64,000 nucleotides of DNA from Bacteroidia bacterium (lineage in GTDB: Bacteria; Bacteroidota; Bacteroidia; UKL13-3). Shown in pieces: positions 54,806 to 63,517 of this stretch (within the stretch, counting starts at the first letter, position 1; each line of letters begins with the position of its first letter). The stretch spans positions 62,001-126,000 of the forward strand of contig JAKLJI010000006.1 of the NCBI GenBank assembly GCA_023151275.1, in the 5' to 3' direction. The translations under genes were made by a program, and so were the position numbers. The notes beneath the pieces were generated by a model, which was given only the letters and a program-made list of their open reading frames with translations, was not told the DNA's origin and made no database searches.

Positions 54806-55119
54806 TAGATTCATTAAAAAGTCTTTTCGGTATGGGTCCCAAAGTGGATTTTGCCGAACTTTTAGCCAAGGGTGGTGTTATTCTTGATGTGCGTAGCAAA
54901 GGCGAATTTGCATCAGGACATGTAAAGGGAGCAGTTAATATACCTGTTGATCAGTTGGCGGGTAACCTCAAAAAGCTGAAAGATAAAAATCAACCCATTA
55001 TTACCTGTTGTGCTTCCGGTATGCGTAGTGCCAGTGCTAAGGGAATACTTAAGCAGGCTGGGTATCTCAACGTGCACAACGGTGGTAGCTGGAGAAATTT
55101 GACCAAATTCGAAAAATAA
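54802..55119 (+). CDS. Second single-domain rhodanese
   Basis: The protein has 105 residues. GGVILDVRSKGEFASGHVKGAVNIP is followed by the active-site loop CCASGMRSA. It is similar to the previous protein and could be a diverged tandem duplicate. The N-terminus DSLKSLFGMGPKVDFAELL is distinctive of a Bacteroidota subfamily. No signal peptide is present. The next gene begins five bases later. Confidence 0.93.
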   Translation: MIDSLKSLFGMGPKVDFAELLAKGGVILDVRSKGEFASGHVKGAVNIPVDQLAGNLKKLKDKNQPIITCCASGMRSASAKGILKQAGYLNVHNGGSWRNLTKFEK

Positions 55120-55123
55120 GTTC

Positions 55124-55312
55124 ATGAAAATTCCTGCATCATTGCGCTATGGTTGGACTTTAAGCAGAGGATTGGCTTTGGTATTGTCCGTGCTAATGGG
55201 CATTCAGGCTGTTACTGCTTCAGAATGGGGATTGTTGATTCTTGCTTTGGTGATAGCCTTTCAAGCCTTAAGCGGCAAGGGATGTTTGGGTGGTTCATGT
55301 CAAATAAAATAA
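55124..55312 (+). CDS. Small membrane protein with a C-terminal CxxxxC motif
   Basis: The protein has 62 residues with two probable membrane helices (LALVLSVLMGIQAVTA and GLLILALVIAFQALS) and the tail GKGCLGGSCQIK, which holds two cysteines five positions apart. This could be a redox or metal site facing one side of the membrane. It sits between rhodanese and thioredoxin genes, so a role in persulfide or thiol transfer is plausible but not shown. It resembles DUF2892-like small proteins. Too short for a firm family call. Confidence 0.7.
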   Translation: MKIPASLRYGWTLSRGLALVLSVLMGIQAVTASEWGLLILALVIAFQALSGKGCLGGSCQIK

Positions 55313-55314
55313 CT

Positions 55315-55611
55315 ATGACCTTCAACGAAATCATAAAATCAGATGTGCCAGCTTTGGTTGATTTTTCGGCAGAATGGTGCGGACCATGTAAAATGATGGC
55401 TCCCATTCTTTCGGAGGTTGCTGAAGCGGTAGGAGAAGATGTGCGAATTATTAAGGTTGATGTCGACCGGAATCCTGCAGCGGCTCAGGCTTATCAGATT
55501 CAAGGTGTGCCTACCTTAATTCTATTCCACAAGGGAGAAATCAAATGGCGTCAATCAGGTGTTGTTCCTGCGCAGCATTTGAAACAAGTAATAAAACAAT
55601 ACGCAGGATAA
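55315..55611 (+). CDS. Thioredoxin
   Basis: The protein has 98 residues with the standard active site VDFSAEWCGPCKMMAPIL and the cis-proline loop GVPTLILFHKGE. It is a cytoplasmic thiol-disulfide reductant. The ATG at 55315 fits the family; ATGs upstream overlap the small membrane protein. Its place in a rhodanese cluster suggests that it reduces protein persulfides. A terminator follows. Confidence 0.95.
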   Translation: MTFNEIIKSDVPALVDFSAEWCGPCKMMAPILSEVAEAVGEDVRIIKVDVDRNPAAAQAYQIQGVPTLILFHKGEIKWRQSGVVPAQHLKQVIKQYAG

Positions 55612-55631
55612 ATAATGTTTTTTAGGGTTTT

Positions 55632-55674
55632 CCAAAAGAGGGGGAGTAGTTTCGCTTTCCCTCTTTGGTTTTTA
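55632..55674 (+). terminator. Terminator after the thioredoxin gene
   Basis: CCAAAAGAGGG pairs with CCCTCTTTGG (one bulged A) around a 17-base loop and is followed by TTTTT. Confidence 0.7.
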
Positions 55675-55707
55675 AACTGAATCCAACAAATTTGAAAAAA
55701 GATAAAA

Positions 55708-56427
55708 ATGAAGAAGATTAGTATGCTTTTTGCCCTCGTAAGTTTCATCCTCGTAGGATGCCAAGAGGGCGCAACCGGTCAAGCCGGCGGGAAACTGGAC
55801 CCGAAGGATTTTCAGACTGCTCTGCAGAAGGAAACCAACCCACAACTGATTGATGTTAGAACTCCAGGTGAGTTTGCCGATGGTCATATTGCAGGTGCTG
55901 TAAATATGGATATCAATAGTGGTGCTTTTCAACAAGGAATGAGTTCTTTGGATAAATCCAAACCTGTTTTTGTGTATTGTCTGAGTGGAGGAAGAAGCTC
56001 TTCAGCCGCCAATTCGCTAAGACAAGCAGGCTTTAAAACCGTATATGAAATGCCTGGAATCATTAAGTGGAGAAATGAAGGTCTTCCGCTTGAAACCGGA
56101 AACAACGCAGCTCCTCAGGAAGCAACCGGTATGAGCATGGATGCTTTCAATAAATTGGTTGCCCAAAAAGAATATGTATTGGTAGATTACAATGCAGTTT
56201 GGTGCAAGCCTTGTAAAATCCTAGCTCCAATAGTTGAGAAAATTGCAGACGAGCGTAAAGACAAAATGGTATTGGTGAAGATTGATGCCGATGAAAATCC
56301 TGCCTTACTTCAGCAGATGGGAATTGATGCAATTCCTGTATTGCAGTTGTATCACAATGGCAAAAAGGTTTGGGAAAATCGTGGTTTGATAGACGAAGCC
56401 GGAATCCTTAAAGGAACCGGTTTGTAA
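55708..56427 (+). CDS. Rhodanese-thioredoxin fusion lipoprotein
   Basis: The protein has 239 residues. MKKISMLFALVSFILVGC is a lipoprotein signal with the lipobox cysteine at residue 18. A rhodanese domain follows at about 30-130 (QLIDVRTPGEFADGHIAGAVN and the active-site loop YCLSGGRSS), and then a thioredoxin domain at about 140-239 (YNAVWCKPCKILAPI, cis-proline AIPVLQ). The active site is WCKPC. The protein would sit in the periplasm or on the outer membrane and could carry and reduce persulfides. It stands between two terminators, downstream of the cytoplasmic rhodanese cluster. Confidence 0.92.
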   Translation: MKKISMLFALVSFILVGCQEGATGQAGGKLDPKDFQTALQKETNPQLIDVRTPGEFADGHIAGAVNMDINSGAFQQGMSSLDKSKPVFVYCLSGGRSSSAANSLRQAGFKTVYEMPGIIKWRNEGLPLETGNNAAPQEATGMSMDAFNKLVAQKEYVLVDYNAVWCKPCKILAPIVEKIADERKDKMVLVKIDADENPALLQQMGIDAIPVLQLYHNGKKVWENRGLIDEAGILKGTGL

Positions 56428-56446
56428 TTCGACTTCTCAAAAAAAG

Positions 56447-56479
56447 AAAAGCCCGTGCTTTTATGGCATGGGCTTTTTT
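56447..56479. terminator. Terminator between convergent genes
   Basis: AAAAGCCCGTGC pairs with GCATGGGCTTTT (one wobble) around a short loop, with T on both sides, so it may serve both strands. Confidence 0.8.
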
Positions 56480-56497
56480 AATGAGCTTTGGTTTGTA

Positions 56498-56968
56498 TTA
56501 ATCCAGGATAACCAAGAATCCAAAGGGCAAAAATCCGGCTGGATTCTTGTACTTGGGATGTGCCATCTGAGGCAAGGCTACGTTCAATTTTATTTCCACA
56601 AAGGTTACAGTTACTTTATCAGGCTGATTTGAAATAGTTAATGCGTCGTCCTTGGTCATAAATGGTGAGTTTACCTTTATATGCTTGGTGTACTCATCGG
56701 TTACCATATCTCTAAGCATAATGCTGTATGAGTTAACCAGGTTTCTGCGTGAGGGATCATTACGCTCCGCAATGATGAGTTGTGGTTTGCCAATTGAGAA
56801 AAAACTCCGTTTTACAGTTGGCGCTTTTTGCAGGTCTATTTTTTCCAAACCATTGTCTAGAAAATACACAAACCGCTGTTGCAGTTCTGCGTACTTCTGA
56901 CTTCCATCCTGAGCATTCAGGCCAGATAACCCTATGAATAACAGGGTAAGTACAATTAACTTTTTCAT
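56498..56968 (-). CDS. Secreted protein of unknown function
   Basis: The protein has 156 residues with a signal peptide (KLIVLTLLFIGLSGLNAQ). The mature part has a helical start (KYAELQQRFVYFLDNGLEK), then mixed beta segments, ending in FLPFGFLVILD. No cysteines pair and no motif is recognised. It stands alone, convergent with the fusion lipoprotein gene. Confidence 0.65.
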   Translation of the reverse strand: MKKLIVLTLLFIGLSGLNAQDGSQKYAELQQRFVYFLDNGLEKIDLQKAPTVKRSFFSIGKPQLIIAERNDPSRRNLVNSYSIMLRDMVTDEYTKHIKVNSPFMTKDDALTISNQPDKVTVTFVEIKLNVALPQMAHPKYKNPAGFLPFGFLVILD

Positions 56969-57021
56969 ATTCTTGTTTCCATTTACAAAGTAACCTGATA
57001 ATATCTTTATTGAACCTTAAA

Positions 57022-57651
57022 TTAACTAAGCGTAAAAAACTCCGTTTTTTCTGTGGTATGATTCCTCAAAATACCTGCGCTTACTAAAGAAACCAACATT
57101 TTTTGTGCTCTCCACCTCGAGATATTGAGCATTTTGCAGAGTTCTTTTAGGGTGATTCGTTCGTTTTTTTCCAAGTATTTGAGTAAGGATTCTTCGTGCT
57201 TGGTATAGGAAATGACATTGGGTTGCTTTCCTGAATTCCGCTTCAATACATCCAGTACAATTTTGCTGGCAAGTAAAGATTGGTCTTTTACCCGAATATG
57301 AGCCCACCATTTTCCGTCTTCATCTTTGGCATAATAAGGTTTGTCCATTCCTTCGGGAATTATGGCTTCTATCACCACTTTGTTTCCCATTTCCCATTCT
57401 ACCATCTTGAGCGAAATTTCCGGCTTTACATAGAATTGGGCTGCTAAATCAAGCATGTATAGCTCGTCCTCACTTCGCACTCCGGAAATGGTTTTATTGT
57501 CGTTTACCCCCACAAGCAATGTCCCGCCTTTGTGGTTAGCGAATGCACAAATGGTTTTGGCAATTTTAGAGGCGGAAGAAATCGTCTTTTTAAAGTCCAA
57601 GACTTCACTTTCGCCTTCTGCAATGCGTTGTAAGAGGTAATGTGGTGCCAT
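57022..57651 (-). CDS. AlbA_2-type (Schlafen-like) putative DNA-binding protein
   Basis: The protein has 209 residues. The N-terminal half, GESEVLDFKKTISSASKIAKTICAFANHKGGTLLVGVND, is the AlbA_2 domain (formerly called divergent AAA-4). The C-terminal half holds a winged helix (ITLKELCKMLNISRWRAQKMLVSLVSAGIL). These proteins are usually regulators, but no target is known. It lies downstream of idi on the same strand, 34 bases away, so it may be co-transcribed with the carotenoid operon. Confidence 0.85.
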   Translation of the reverse strand: MAPHYLLQRIAEGESEVLDFKKTISSASKIAKTICAFANHKGGTLLVGVNDNKTISGVRSEDELYMLDLAAQFYVKPEISLKMVEWEMGNKVVIEAIIPEGMDKPYYAKDEDGKWWAHIRVKDQSLLASKIVLDVLKRNSGKQPNVISYTKHEESLLKYLEKNERITLKELCKMLNISRWRAQKMLVSLVSAGILRNHTTEKTEFFTLS

Positions 57652-57685
57652 AAATGCGTGTACAAGTTAAGCACGCGGGCTTAGC

Positions 57686-58204
57686 TTAGTGCAGAGCGTG
57701 CAAATAATGGGCCAAAATGATTCTGAACCAGATGGTAAATTTTTCAGGTTCCAATTCAATCTCTTTTTCGAGGTTTGATAGGCTAATCCAACGGTAACTT
57801 TCCACTTCATCGGGGTTCAAAACCGGAGTTCCTTCAAACTGACCCGTGAAAATATAATCCAATTCGTGTTCAGTTAGACCATTCGTAAACGGAGCCTTGT
57901 AAATAAATTTGTGTTTTAATTCCAGTTCACAAACAAAGCCCATTTCTTCTTGCAAGCGCCGAATAGCCGCTTCTGCAACGGTTTCTCCCTTGCGCGGATG
58001 ACTACAACAGGTATTTGTCCATAAGCCGCCGGAATGGTATTTGTTTAAAGCCCTTTGTTGGAGCATCAATTCTCCTTTTTCATTGAAAACAAAGACTGAA
58101 AATGCGCGATGAAGCAAAGCCTTTTCATGGGCTTCAATTTTCTCCATGAGGCCAATTTCATTGTCTTGCTCATCTACTAAAATTACTTCTTCGCGTTGGC
58201 TCAT
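57686..58204 (-). CDS. idi: Isopentenyl-diphosphate delta-isomerase, type 1
   Basis: The protein has 172 residues in the Nudix fold. The catalytic cysteine is in NTCCSHPRKGE and the catalytic glutamate is in TEHELDYIF; the Nudix helix LQEEMGF is present. It interconverts IPP and DMAPP, the starting pair for carotenoids. It overlaps the preceding gene by four bases and is the last carotenoid gene of the operon. GGPP synthase is not in the window. Confidence 0.94.
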   Translation of the reverse strand: MSQREEVILVDEQDNEIGLMEKIEAHEKALLHRAFSVFVFNEKGELMLQQRALNKYHSGGLWTNTCCSHPRKGETVAEAAIRRLQEEMGFVCELELKHKFIYKAPFTNGLTEHELDYIFTGQFEGTPVLNPDEVESYRWISLSNLEKEIELEPEKFTIWFRIILAHYLHALH

Positions 58205-58683
58205 TCAATCAATTTTTTTTCTTCAGGATTTAATTTTGCTGCCTTCAACAAAAAGCTTTTTATCATGGATTTCAATTCGGCATCCTGAACTTCAGATACC
58301 TTATCAATAAGCATTTTTCTGTCTTCCACCATGTTTTTGTTGTAACCCAGAAAGCCCGGACTTTCATGCTGAATGCTATACCGAAGGTAACGAATTTCAA
58401 GATTTGATGGGGCTTTACTCAAGGCTGATTCGAGCAAATTCTTCCCTTGATTGTAGGTGGCAAGTTTATCGGTTGGAAAGAATACATGCTTAGCTTTTAC
58501 CATTCTAACGGCACCCTCATAGGCCAATTCAACTTCATTTTTTGGAGGGTTCTCCGTAAAATAAGCAATAAGCTGATTTGAAGCAGACGACTTACTAATC
58601 GATGCTCCATAAAGGCTCCTTATTTCAGGTAAGGTTTTAGGGGTACTTGCGCTGATGAACAACAATACAATCAATAACGGCAT
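58201..58683 (-). CDS. Conserved unknown in the carotenoid operon
   Basis: The protein has 160 residues. It starts with a hydrophobic segment (LLIVLLFISAS), probably a signal peptide, and is then helical and TPR-like (VELAYEGAVRMVKAKHVFFPTDKLATYNQGKNLLESALSKAP and LEIRYLRYSIQHESPGFLGYN). I recognise no named domain. It lies between crtB and idi with a three-base gap and a four-base overlap, so it is made with them. Similar genes sit next to crtB in other Bacteroidota as far as I recall; the function is unknown. Confidence 0.75.
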   Translation of the reverse strand: MPLLIVLLFISASTPKTLPEIRSLYGASISKSSASNQLIAYFTENPPKNEVELAYEGAVRMVKAKHVFFPTDKLATYNQGKNLLESALSKAPSNLEIRYLRYSIQHESPGFLGYNKNMVEDRKMLIDKVSEVQDAELKSMIKSFLLKAAKLNPEEKKLIE

Positions 58684-58686
58684 TAA

Positions 58687-59523
58687 TTACAAAAGGTTGA
58701 AACTGTGACGCAGGAAAGATCCGAAAAACAAAGCATATTTATGTTGATCTGAAATGCGCACACGTTCATTCAAAATGGTACGTGCCGGCAATTGCCGTAT
58801 TTTGTTGAGTAATTTAGAATAATAGATATAGGCTACATAAACGCCAAATCGAGCGTCCTTCGGCAGTAGTTTTATTCCCTCGTATCCTTTGTGGAAGTCC
58901 CTTTCTATATCAGCTTCGATTTCCTGCTTCAGTTCTTCAGTAAACTTTTGGTGGCGGAGTTGTGGAAAGTACATACGTCCCAAGCCATCTTTATCTGCAT
59001 GAAAATCACGCAGGAAATTGATTTTTTGAAACGCAGAGCCAAGTTTCATGGCATAGGGTTTTAATTCCTGGTAGCGCTTCTCATCGCCTTCAAGGAATAC
59101 ACGAAGACACATTAGCCCAACAACTTCTGCAGAACCTAAAATATATTCTTCGTAGCCTTTTTGGTCGTAATCAAACTTATACAAATCCATTTCCATGCTT
59201 TTGAGGAACGTGTCGATAAGTTCAAACTCAATCTGGTATTTTGTTACTACCGATTGAAAGGCATTCAGCACAGGATTGGTAGATATTCCATCTTTTAATG
59301 CCTTGATGGTATCCAGTCGAAACTCCTGTAGCAGGCGACCTTTGTTGTAATCGTGAAAACTGTCAACAATTTCATCTGCCACGCGAACGAATCCGTAAAT
59401 GGCATAAATGGGGTCATGGAACCTCGGCGCCAGAAAGCGGATTCCCATGGAGAAAGAAGTGGAGTACGACTGTGTAATCAGCCGGCTGCTCTTCATTGAA
59501 ACCTGGTCGTAAAGGTCTTTCAT
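58687..59523 (-). CDS. crtB: Phytoene synthase
   Basis: The protein has 278 residues. The first aspartate-rich motif is VADEIVDSFHD (near residues 48-58), the second is FLRDFHADKDGLGRMYFP. YSTSFSMGIRFLAPRFHDPIYAIYGFVRVADE matches bacterial CrtB. It joins two GGPP to phytoene. The size is close to family norms. It follows crtI by about 50 bases. Confidence 0.94.
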   Translation of the reverse strand: MKDLYDQVSMKSSRLITQSYSTSFSMGIRFLAPRFHDPIYAIYGFVRVADEIVDSFHDYNKGRLLQEFRLDTIKALKDGISTNPVLNAFQSVVTKYQIEFELIDTFLKSMEMDLYKFDYDQKGYEEYILGSAEVVGLMCLRVFLEGDEKRYQELKPYAMKLGSAFQKINFLRDFHADKDGLGRMYFPQLRHQKFTEELKQEIEADIERDFHKGYEGIKLLPKDARFGVYVAYIYYSKLLNKIRQLPARTILNERVRISDQHKYALFFGSFLRHSFNLL

Positions 59524-59573
59524 GCTTTTGGGTCTTGGTTTGAAATGGGTTAAATGTATAAAGTAACTTGTTA

Positions 59574-61058
59574 CTAATTTGTTTTGCTGTCTTTCATAAT
59601 TTGTGTAACACAGACTTTTCCGCTAATAATTCCCGGCGGTACTCCTGGTCCCGGAACAGTTAACTGGCCTGCGTAATAAAGCCCTTTCACTTTCTTGCTG
59701 CGCAAGCGTGGCTTCAAAATAGCGGTTTGATCCAGCGTGTTAGATAAGCCATAGGCGTTGCCTCTGAATGCGTGGTAGTCTGATACAAATTCACTAACAC
59801 TGTAACTCCGCATAAATTCAATATGATTGCGAACATTCTGACCGAGCATTTTCTCCAGCCTATCCATCATAAGATTCAAATAATGCTCACGAATTTCCGC
59901 TGTGTCTCCTTTAAGTCCGGGGGCAATTGGAATTAAGAGGAATAAATTTTCTTTTCCTTCCGGCGCTACCGAAGGATCCGTTACCGATGGAATTGAGCTA
60001 TAAAAGAGGGGTGCACTCGGCCATTTTGGAGTTGTATAGATCTCTTTGCTGTGCAACCCAAAATCGGTATCAAAAAATAGGGTATGGTGGAGAACTCCTT
60101 TTAATTTGGTGTTCAAGCCAATGTAGTAGAGTAGGCAGGATGGAGCAAGTTTGCGCTTTTCCCACCACTTGTCGGAGTATTGACGATGTTCACTATCGAG
60201 GAGTTGACTTTCAATATGGTGATAATCTGCTGCACCTACAATAACATCGGCTTCCACAAATCCATTTTCAAGTTCTACGCCAACCGCTTTGCCATTCACC
60301 ACACGAATCTTTTTAACAGGTGTATTCAATTCAAACCGAACACCCTGTTCCTTGGCAATTGCAACAAAGGCTTCAATTACTTTATGCATGCCTCCCACCG
60401 GATACCAGGTTCCAAGGCTCATGTCGGCATAATTCATCAAGCTATACAAGGCGGGTGTGTTTTCCGGTAAAGCTCCCAAGAAAAGAACAGGGAACTCCAG
60501 TAGTTCGCGCAGGAAAGGGTCTTTAAACCGGCTGTGGATATGGCTTCGGATGCTGGTTAATACATCCATTTTTAACAAGCCTTTCAATAAGCGTAAATCA
60601 GCAAATTCAAGAATGCTCAATCCGGGTTTGTACACCAGGTCATTAATCCCAACTTCATACTTGTATGCAGCCTCCGATAAGAACTGCCTCAATTTAAGGG
60701 CTGAGCCTTTTTCGTAGCTTTCAAACAAAGCTTCTAACTCCCCCATATCGGAAGGTATATCCACCGGCTTTCCGGTTTTGTCGTAAATCCTGTAGCTTGG
60801 ACTTAAGCGTTTTAGTTCATAAAAATCAGAGGACTTGTGTCCAAAATCTGCAAAGAATTTATCAAAAACATCGGGCATCCAATACCAGCTTGGACCCATA
60901 TCAAACACAAATCCTTTTTCGGTGAATTGCCTTGCTCGTCCGCCTGCTTGACTGTTCTTTTCAAGAAGGGTTACTGAATAGCCTGCCTTGCCCAGATAAG
61001 CAGCGGCAGATAATCCGGCAATTCCGGAGCCAATTACGAGTGCTTTTTTTGATTTCAT
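59574..61058 (-). CDS. crtI: Phytoene desaturase
   Basis: The protein has 494 residues. The FAD motif is KALVIGSGIAGLSAAAYLGKAGY at the start and the C-terminal signature is LYYAGQLTVPGPGVPPGIISG, both typical of CrtI. FVFDMGPSWYWMPDVFD is also conserved. It desaturates phytoene to lycopene. The ATG at 61058 lies one base after the stop of the TonB receptor gene; an upstream ATG at 61082 would overlap it. The neighbour pairs crtI and crtB are in the standard order. Confidence 0.95.
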   Translation of the reverse strand: MKSKKALVIGSGIAGLSAAAYLGKAGYSVTLLEKNSQAGGRARQFTEKGFVFDMGPSWYWMPDVFDKFFADFGHKSSDFYELKRLSPSYRIYDKTGKPVDIPSDMGELEALFESYEKGSALKLRQFLSEAAYKYEVGINDLVYKPGLSILEFADLRLLKGLLKMDVLTSIRSHIHSRFKDPFLRELLEFPVLFLGALPENTPALYSLMNYADMSLGTWYPVGGMHKVIEAFVAIAKEQGVRFELNTPVKKIRVVNGKAVGVELENGFVEADVIVGAADYHHIESQLLDSEHRQYSDKWWEKRKLAPSCLLYYIGLNTKLKGVLHHTLFFDTDFGLHSKEIYTTPKWPSAPLFYSSIPSVTDPSVAPEGKENLFLLIPIAPGLKGDTAEIREHYLNLMMDRLEKMLGQNVRNHIEFMRSYSVSEFVSDYHAFRGNAYGLSNTLDQTAILKPRLRSKKVKGLYYAGQLTVPGPGVPPGIISGKVCVTQIMKDSKTN

Positions 61059-61059
61059 G

Positions 61060-63492
61060 TTAGAATTCCAGAATAAAGCCAAAGGTTGGAAGTACTACAG
61101 CATCCTCATTGTACAACAGAATTGGAATGGCATTTGAACCGTCGGTTTTAATCGATTGCCCATCGGTAGTTGCCCAGCCACTGTTATCAGCAGTGCGTCT
61201 GAATGTATAATTTGGGTATTGGTCGTTTACTTTGGCAAATAGGTTTTGAATATCTAAGAAGATATCCAGGGTTTTGTTTTTGAAATTGATTTTTTTGTCG
61301 ATTCGAATGTCAAATTGGGTAAATGGTTTTAGGCGTAGGGTGTTTAATGCCGTATAGTCAATAATTCCATTACCGGTTGTAAGGTAGTTTAATCTTGACT
61401 CATTTTCATTAAATGGACTATAAGGAGAACCGCCGGCAAGACGATACTTGGCACCTATTTCCCATCCACGTTTGAATTTGTATCCCATAATGGCAGATAC
61501 TAGATGCCTGTTATCCCAGGCTGATGGTACCATCTTGCCATCTCTGCCCGAAAATTCGCTCTTGAACCAGGTGTATGAAACCGTGGCGAAAATATTTTTG
61601 GTTAATTTTTGCTGGAAGAATACTTCAAAGCCATAAGCCTGCCCTTTTCCATTGCTTTCCACCGCTTCATTACCAAATACATTGAAACCTGCTCCATCGT
61701 TGGCCAACGATATTCCATTGCGGATAGATACCGGATAGTTTGAGTAAGATTTAAAGAATCCCTCCACTGTAATGCGCGTTGCGGGGGCCGGTAAAAACTC
61801 TATTCCTGCAACAATATGATCGGCGCGTATGTAGGAGTTGTTTTTGTTGACAAAGGCTCCTGTATTGTCTCTAAAACCAAGGGTGGTATATGGTGGAATT
61901 TTGTAATAACGTCCTGTTGTGAAGTTCAAGCTCCAATTTTCAGTTAAGGCATAGTTAAGCGATAGTCTTGGAGAAAGCGTTTGCAAAGGATTCATTCCAT
62001 CTTTCGTGAAGGTGTTCATGTCCATGCGCACACCCAGATTTACACCTAGGCGGTCATCAAAAAATTTGCGATTGGCCTCTGCAAATGCACCCATTTTGAA
62101 GAATTCAATGGCACTCGAGAAGTCAATAAACCTGGCAGGCTGAATTACTTGTCCCAGACTGTCTGTAACTGCATTCCTAATCTTTGCAAGCGTTTGATTG
62201 TTGTACTTCACGTACTGAAACATACCGCCGTATGCATACTTCCATTTACCAAGGTATTTGTTGACATCAATACGGAACTTATTCTCCATTTCCTGAGACC
62301 TGATTTTGAGAGTGCGTCTGCTTTCATCATCGTACTTGGCATCCTCAAATCCATCTTGTGTATTGTTCAACATGTTGCGGCTGGCAGAAATGTTCATGTA
62401 CCCTTTGTTGATTCTACGTTTAAGAACTGCTCCCATCGTATAGCTCCATTGGTTAATCAAATGTGCAGAGCGGATGGCATATTCTTTATCCGGACTTGAT
62501 TCTTTGGGTACACCAAATTTGAATTCATCAATTGCCCCTACACCCAAGGTTGTTAAGGTTGTTTTTTCGTTAATGGTTGTAGTTGTTTTGTACTGAAAAT
62601 CCCAGTAGTTCGGACGAATAGGAATGTCTAATGCAGAGAATAAGAATTGCAAATAGCTGCGTCTTGCTGAGGCTAAGAAGGTCGTTTTCTTCGTTAATGG
62701 TCCATCCATGGTTAAACCAAATTCTGAACCGGAAAGTCTGATATTACCTTGCAGGCGTTCATTGTTTCCATTCTTTTGGCGAAACGTAAATACACTTGAA
62801 AGTGGATTGTCATAACGCGCTCCAAAGCTGCTCGAACTTAAGGTTACATCTTCAATAAAGCTCACGTTTAGGATACCTTGCGGGCCTCCTGAACTTCCTT
62901 GTGTGGTGAAGTGGTTGATTACAGGAATCTCGATTCCATCCAAATAAAAAACGTTTTCGTTTGGACCTCCACCGCGAATGATGATATCGTTTCTAAAGCT
63001 GGCTCCACCAGTATTTCCGCCTACTCCGGGTAAGGCTTGAATAACACGACTAATATCAAAATTACCACCGGGATTGCTGCGGATTTCTTCGGTGGTCATG
63101 CTTTGAATAGATAGTGGTGTTTCGCTTTGTTTGATAAATTTCCTGGTTTTGACAACCACCTCACCCAATGCTTTTGATTCGGGCTCCAGTTCAATGCTAA
63201 ATGTTTGGATATTTCCTGAGGTAATTACCACATTGAAAAGAGTAGCAGGTTTGTAACCTACATAATTGATTTTGATGTTGTAGGATTTTACCGGAATGCC
63301 TTGAATTTTAAACTTACCATCGGCATCAGTTAGTGCACCAATGGTGGTGCCTTCAAGTCCTACGCTTGCGCCAACAAGCAGTTCCTGACTGTTTTTGTCT
63401 TTCACTACTCCGCTAATCTGACCGGTTTTTCCTTGTCCGACTGCCTGCATCCAAAACAGAATGACTACAAGTGTTGTTACTAGTTTGTTCAT
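61060..63492 (-). CDS. TonB-dependent receptor with a carboxypeptidase-like regulatory domain
   Basis: The protein has 810 residues. A signal peptide (LVTTLVVILFWMQAVGQ) is followed by the carboxypeptidase D regulatory-like domain at about 23-105 (GQISGVVKDKNSQELLVGASVGLEGTTIGALTD), a plug (about 125-230; ISRVIQALPGVGGNTGGASFRNDIIIRGG) and a 22-strand barrel ending in phenylalanine (FGFILEF). It imports a ligand across the outer membrane with TonB energy. There is no SusD partner, so a simple substrate is more likely than a glycan. It is the first gene of the operon with crtI, crtB and idi. Confidence 0.93.
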   Translation of the reverse strand: MNKLVTTLVVILFWMQAVGQGKTGQISGVVKDKNSQELLVGASVGLEGTTIGALTDADGKFKIQGIPVKSYNIKINYVGYKPATLFNVVITSGNIQTFSIELEPESKALGEVVVKTRKFIKQSETPLSIQSMTTEEIRSNPGGNFDISRVIQALPGVGGNTGGASFRNDIIIRGGGPNENVFYLDGIEIPVINHFTTQGSSGGPQGILNVSFIEDVTLSSSSFGARYDNPLSSVFTFRQKNGNNERLQGNIRLSGSEFGLTMDGPLTKKTTFLASARRSYLQFLFSALDIPIRPNYWDFQYKTTTTINEKTTLTTLGVGAIDEFKFGVPKESSPDKEYAIRSAHLINQWSYTMGAVLKRRINKGYMNISASRNMLNNTQDGFEDAKYDDESRRTLKIRSQEMENKFRIDVNKYLGKWKYAYGGMFQYVKYNNQTLAKIRNAVTDSLGQVIQPARFIDFSSAIEFFKMGAFAEANRKFFDDRLGVNLGVRMDMNTFTKDGMNPLQTLSPRLSLNYALTENWSLNFTTGRYYKIPPYTTLGFRDNTGAFVNKNNSYIRADHIVAGIEFLPAPATRITVEGFFKSYSNYPVSIRNGISLANDGAGFNVFGNEAVESNGKGQAYGFEVFFQQKLTKNIFATVSYTWFKSEFSGRDGKMVPSAWDNRHLVSAIMGYKFKRGWEIGAKYRLAGGSPYSPFNENESRLNYLTTGNGIIDYTALNTLRLKPFTQFDIRIDKKINFKNKTLDIFLDIQNLFAKVNDQYPNYTFRRTADNSGWATTDGQSIKTDGSNAIPILLYNEDAVVLPTFGFILEF

Positions 63493-63517
63493 TGTACGGT
63501 TTTGTATTAAATCGTCT

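Noticed and set aside
54802-55119. A recent tandem duplication of rhodanese genes
   Set aside because: The two proteins share only the domain core and differ in their N-termini, so they are not a fresh duplicate.
57671-57701. A terminator formed by GCACGC and GCGTGC at the end of idi
   Set aside because: The stem is only six base pairs with a 19-base loop, one arm lies inside idi, and no T-run follows.
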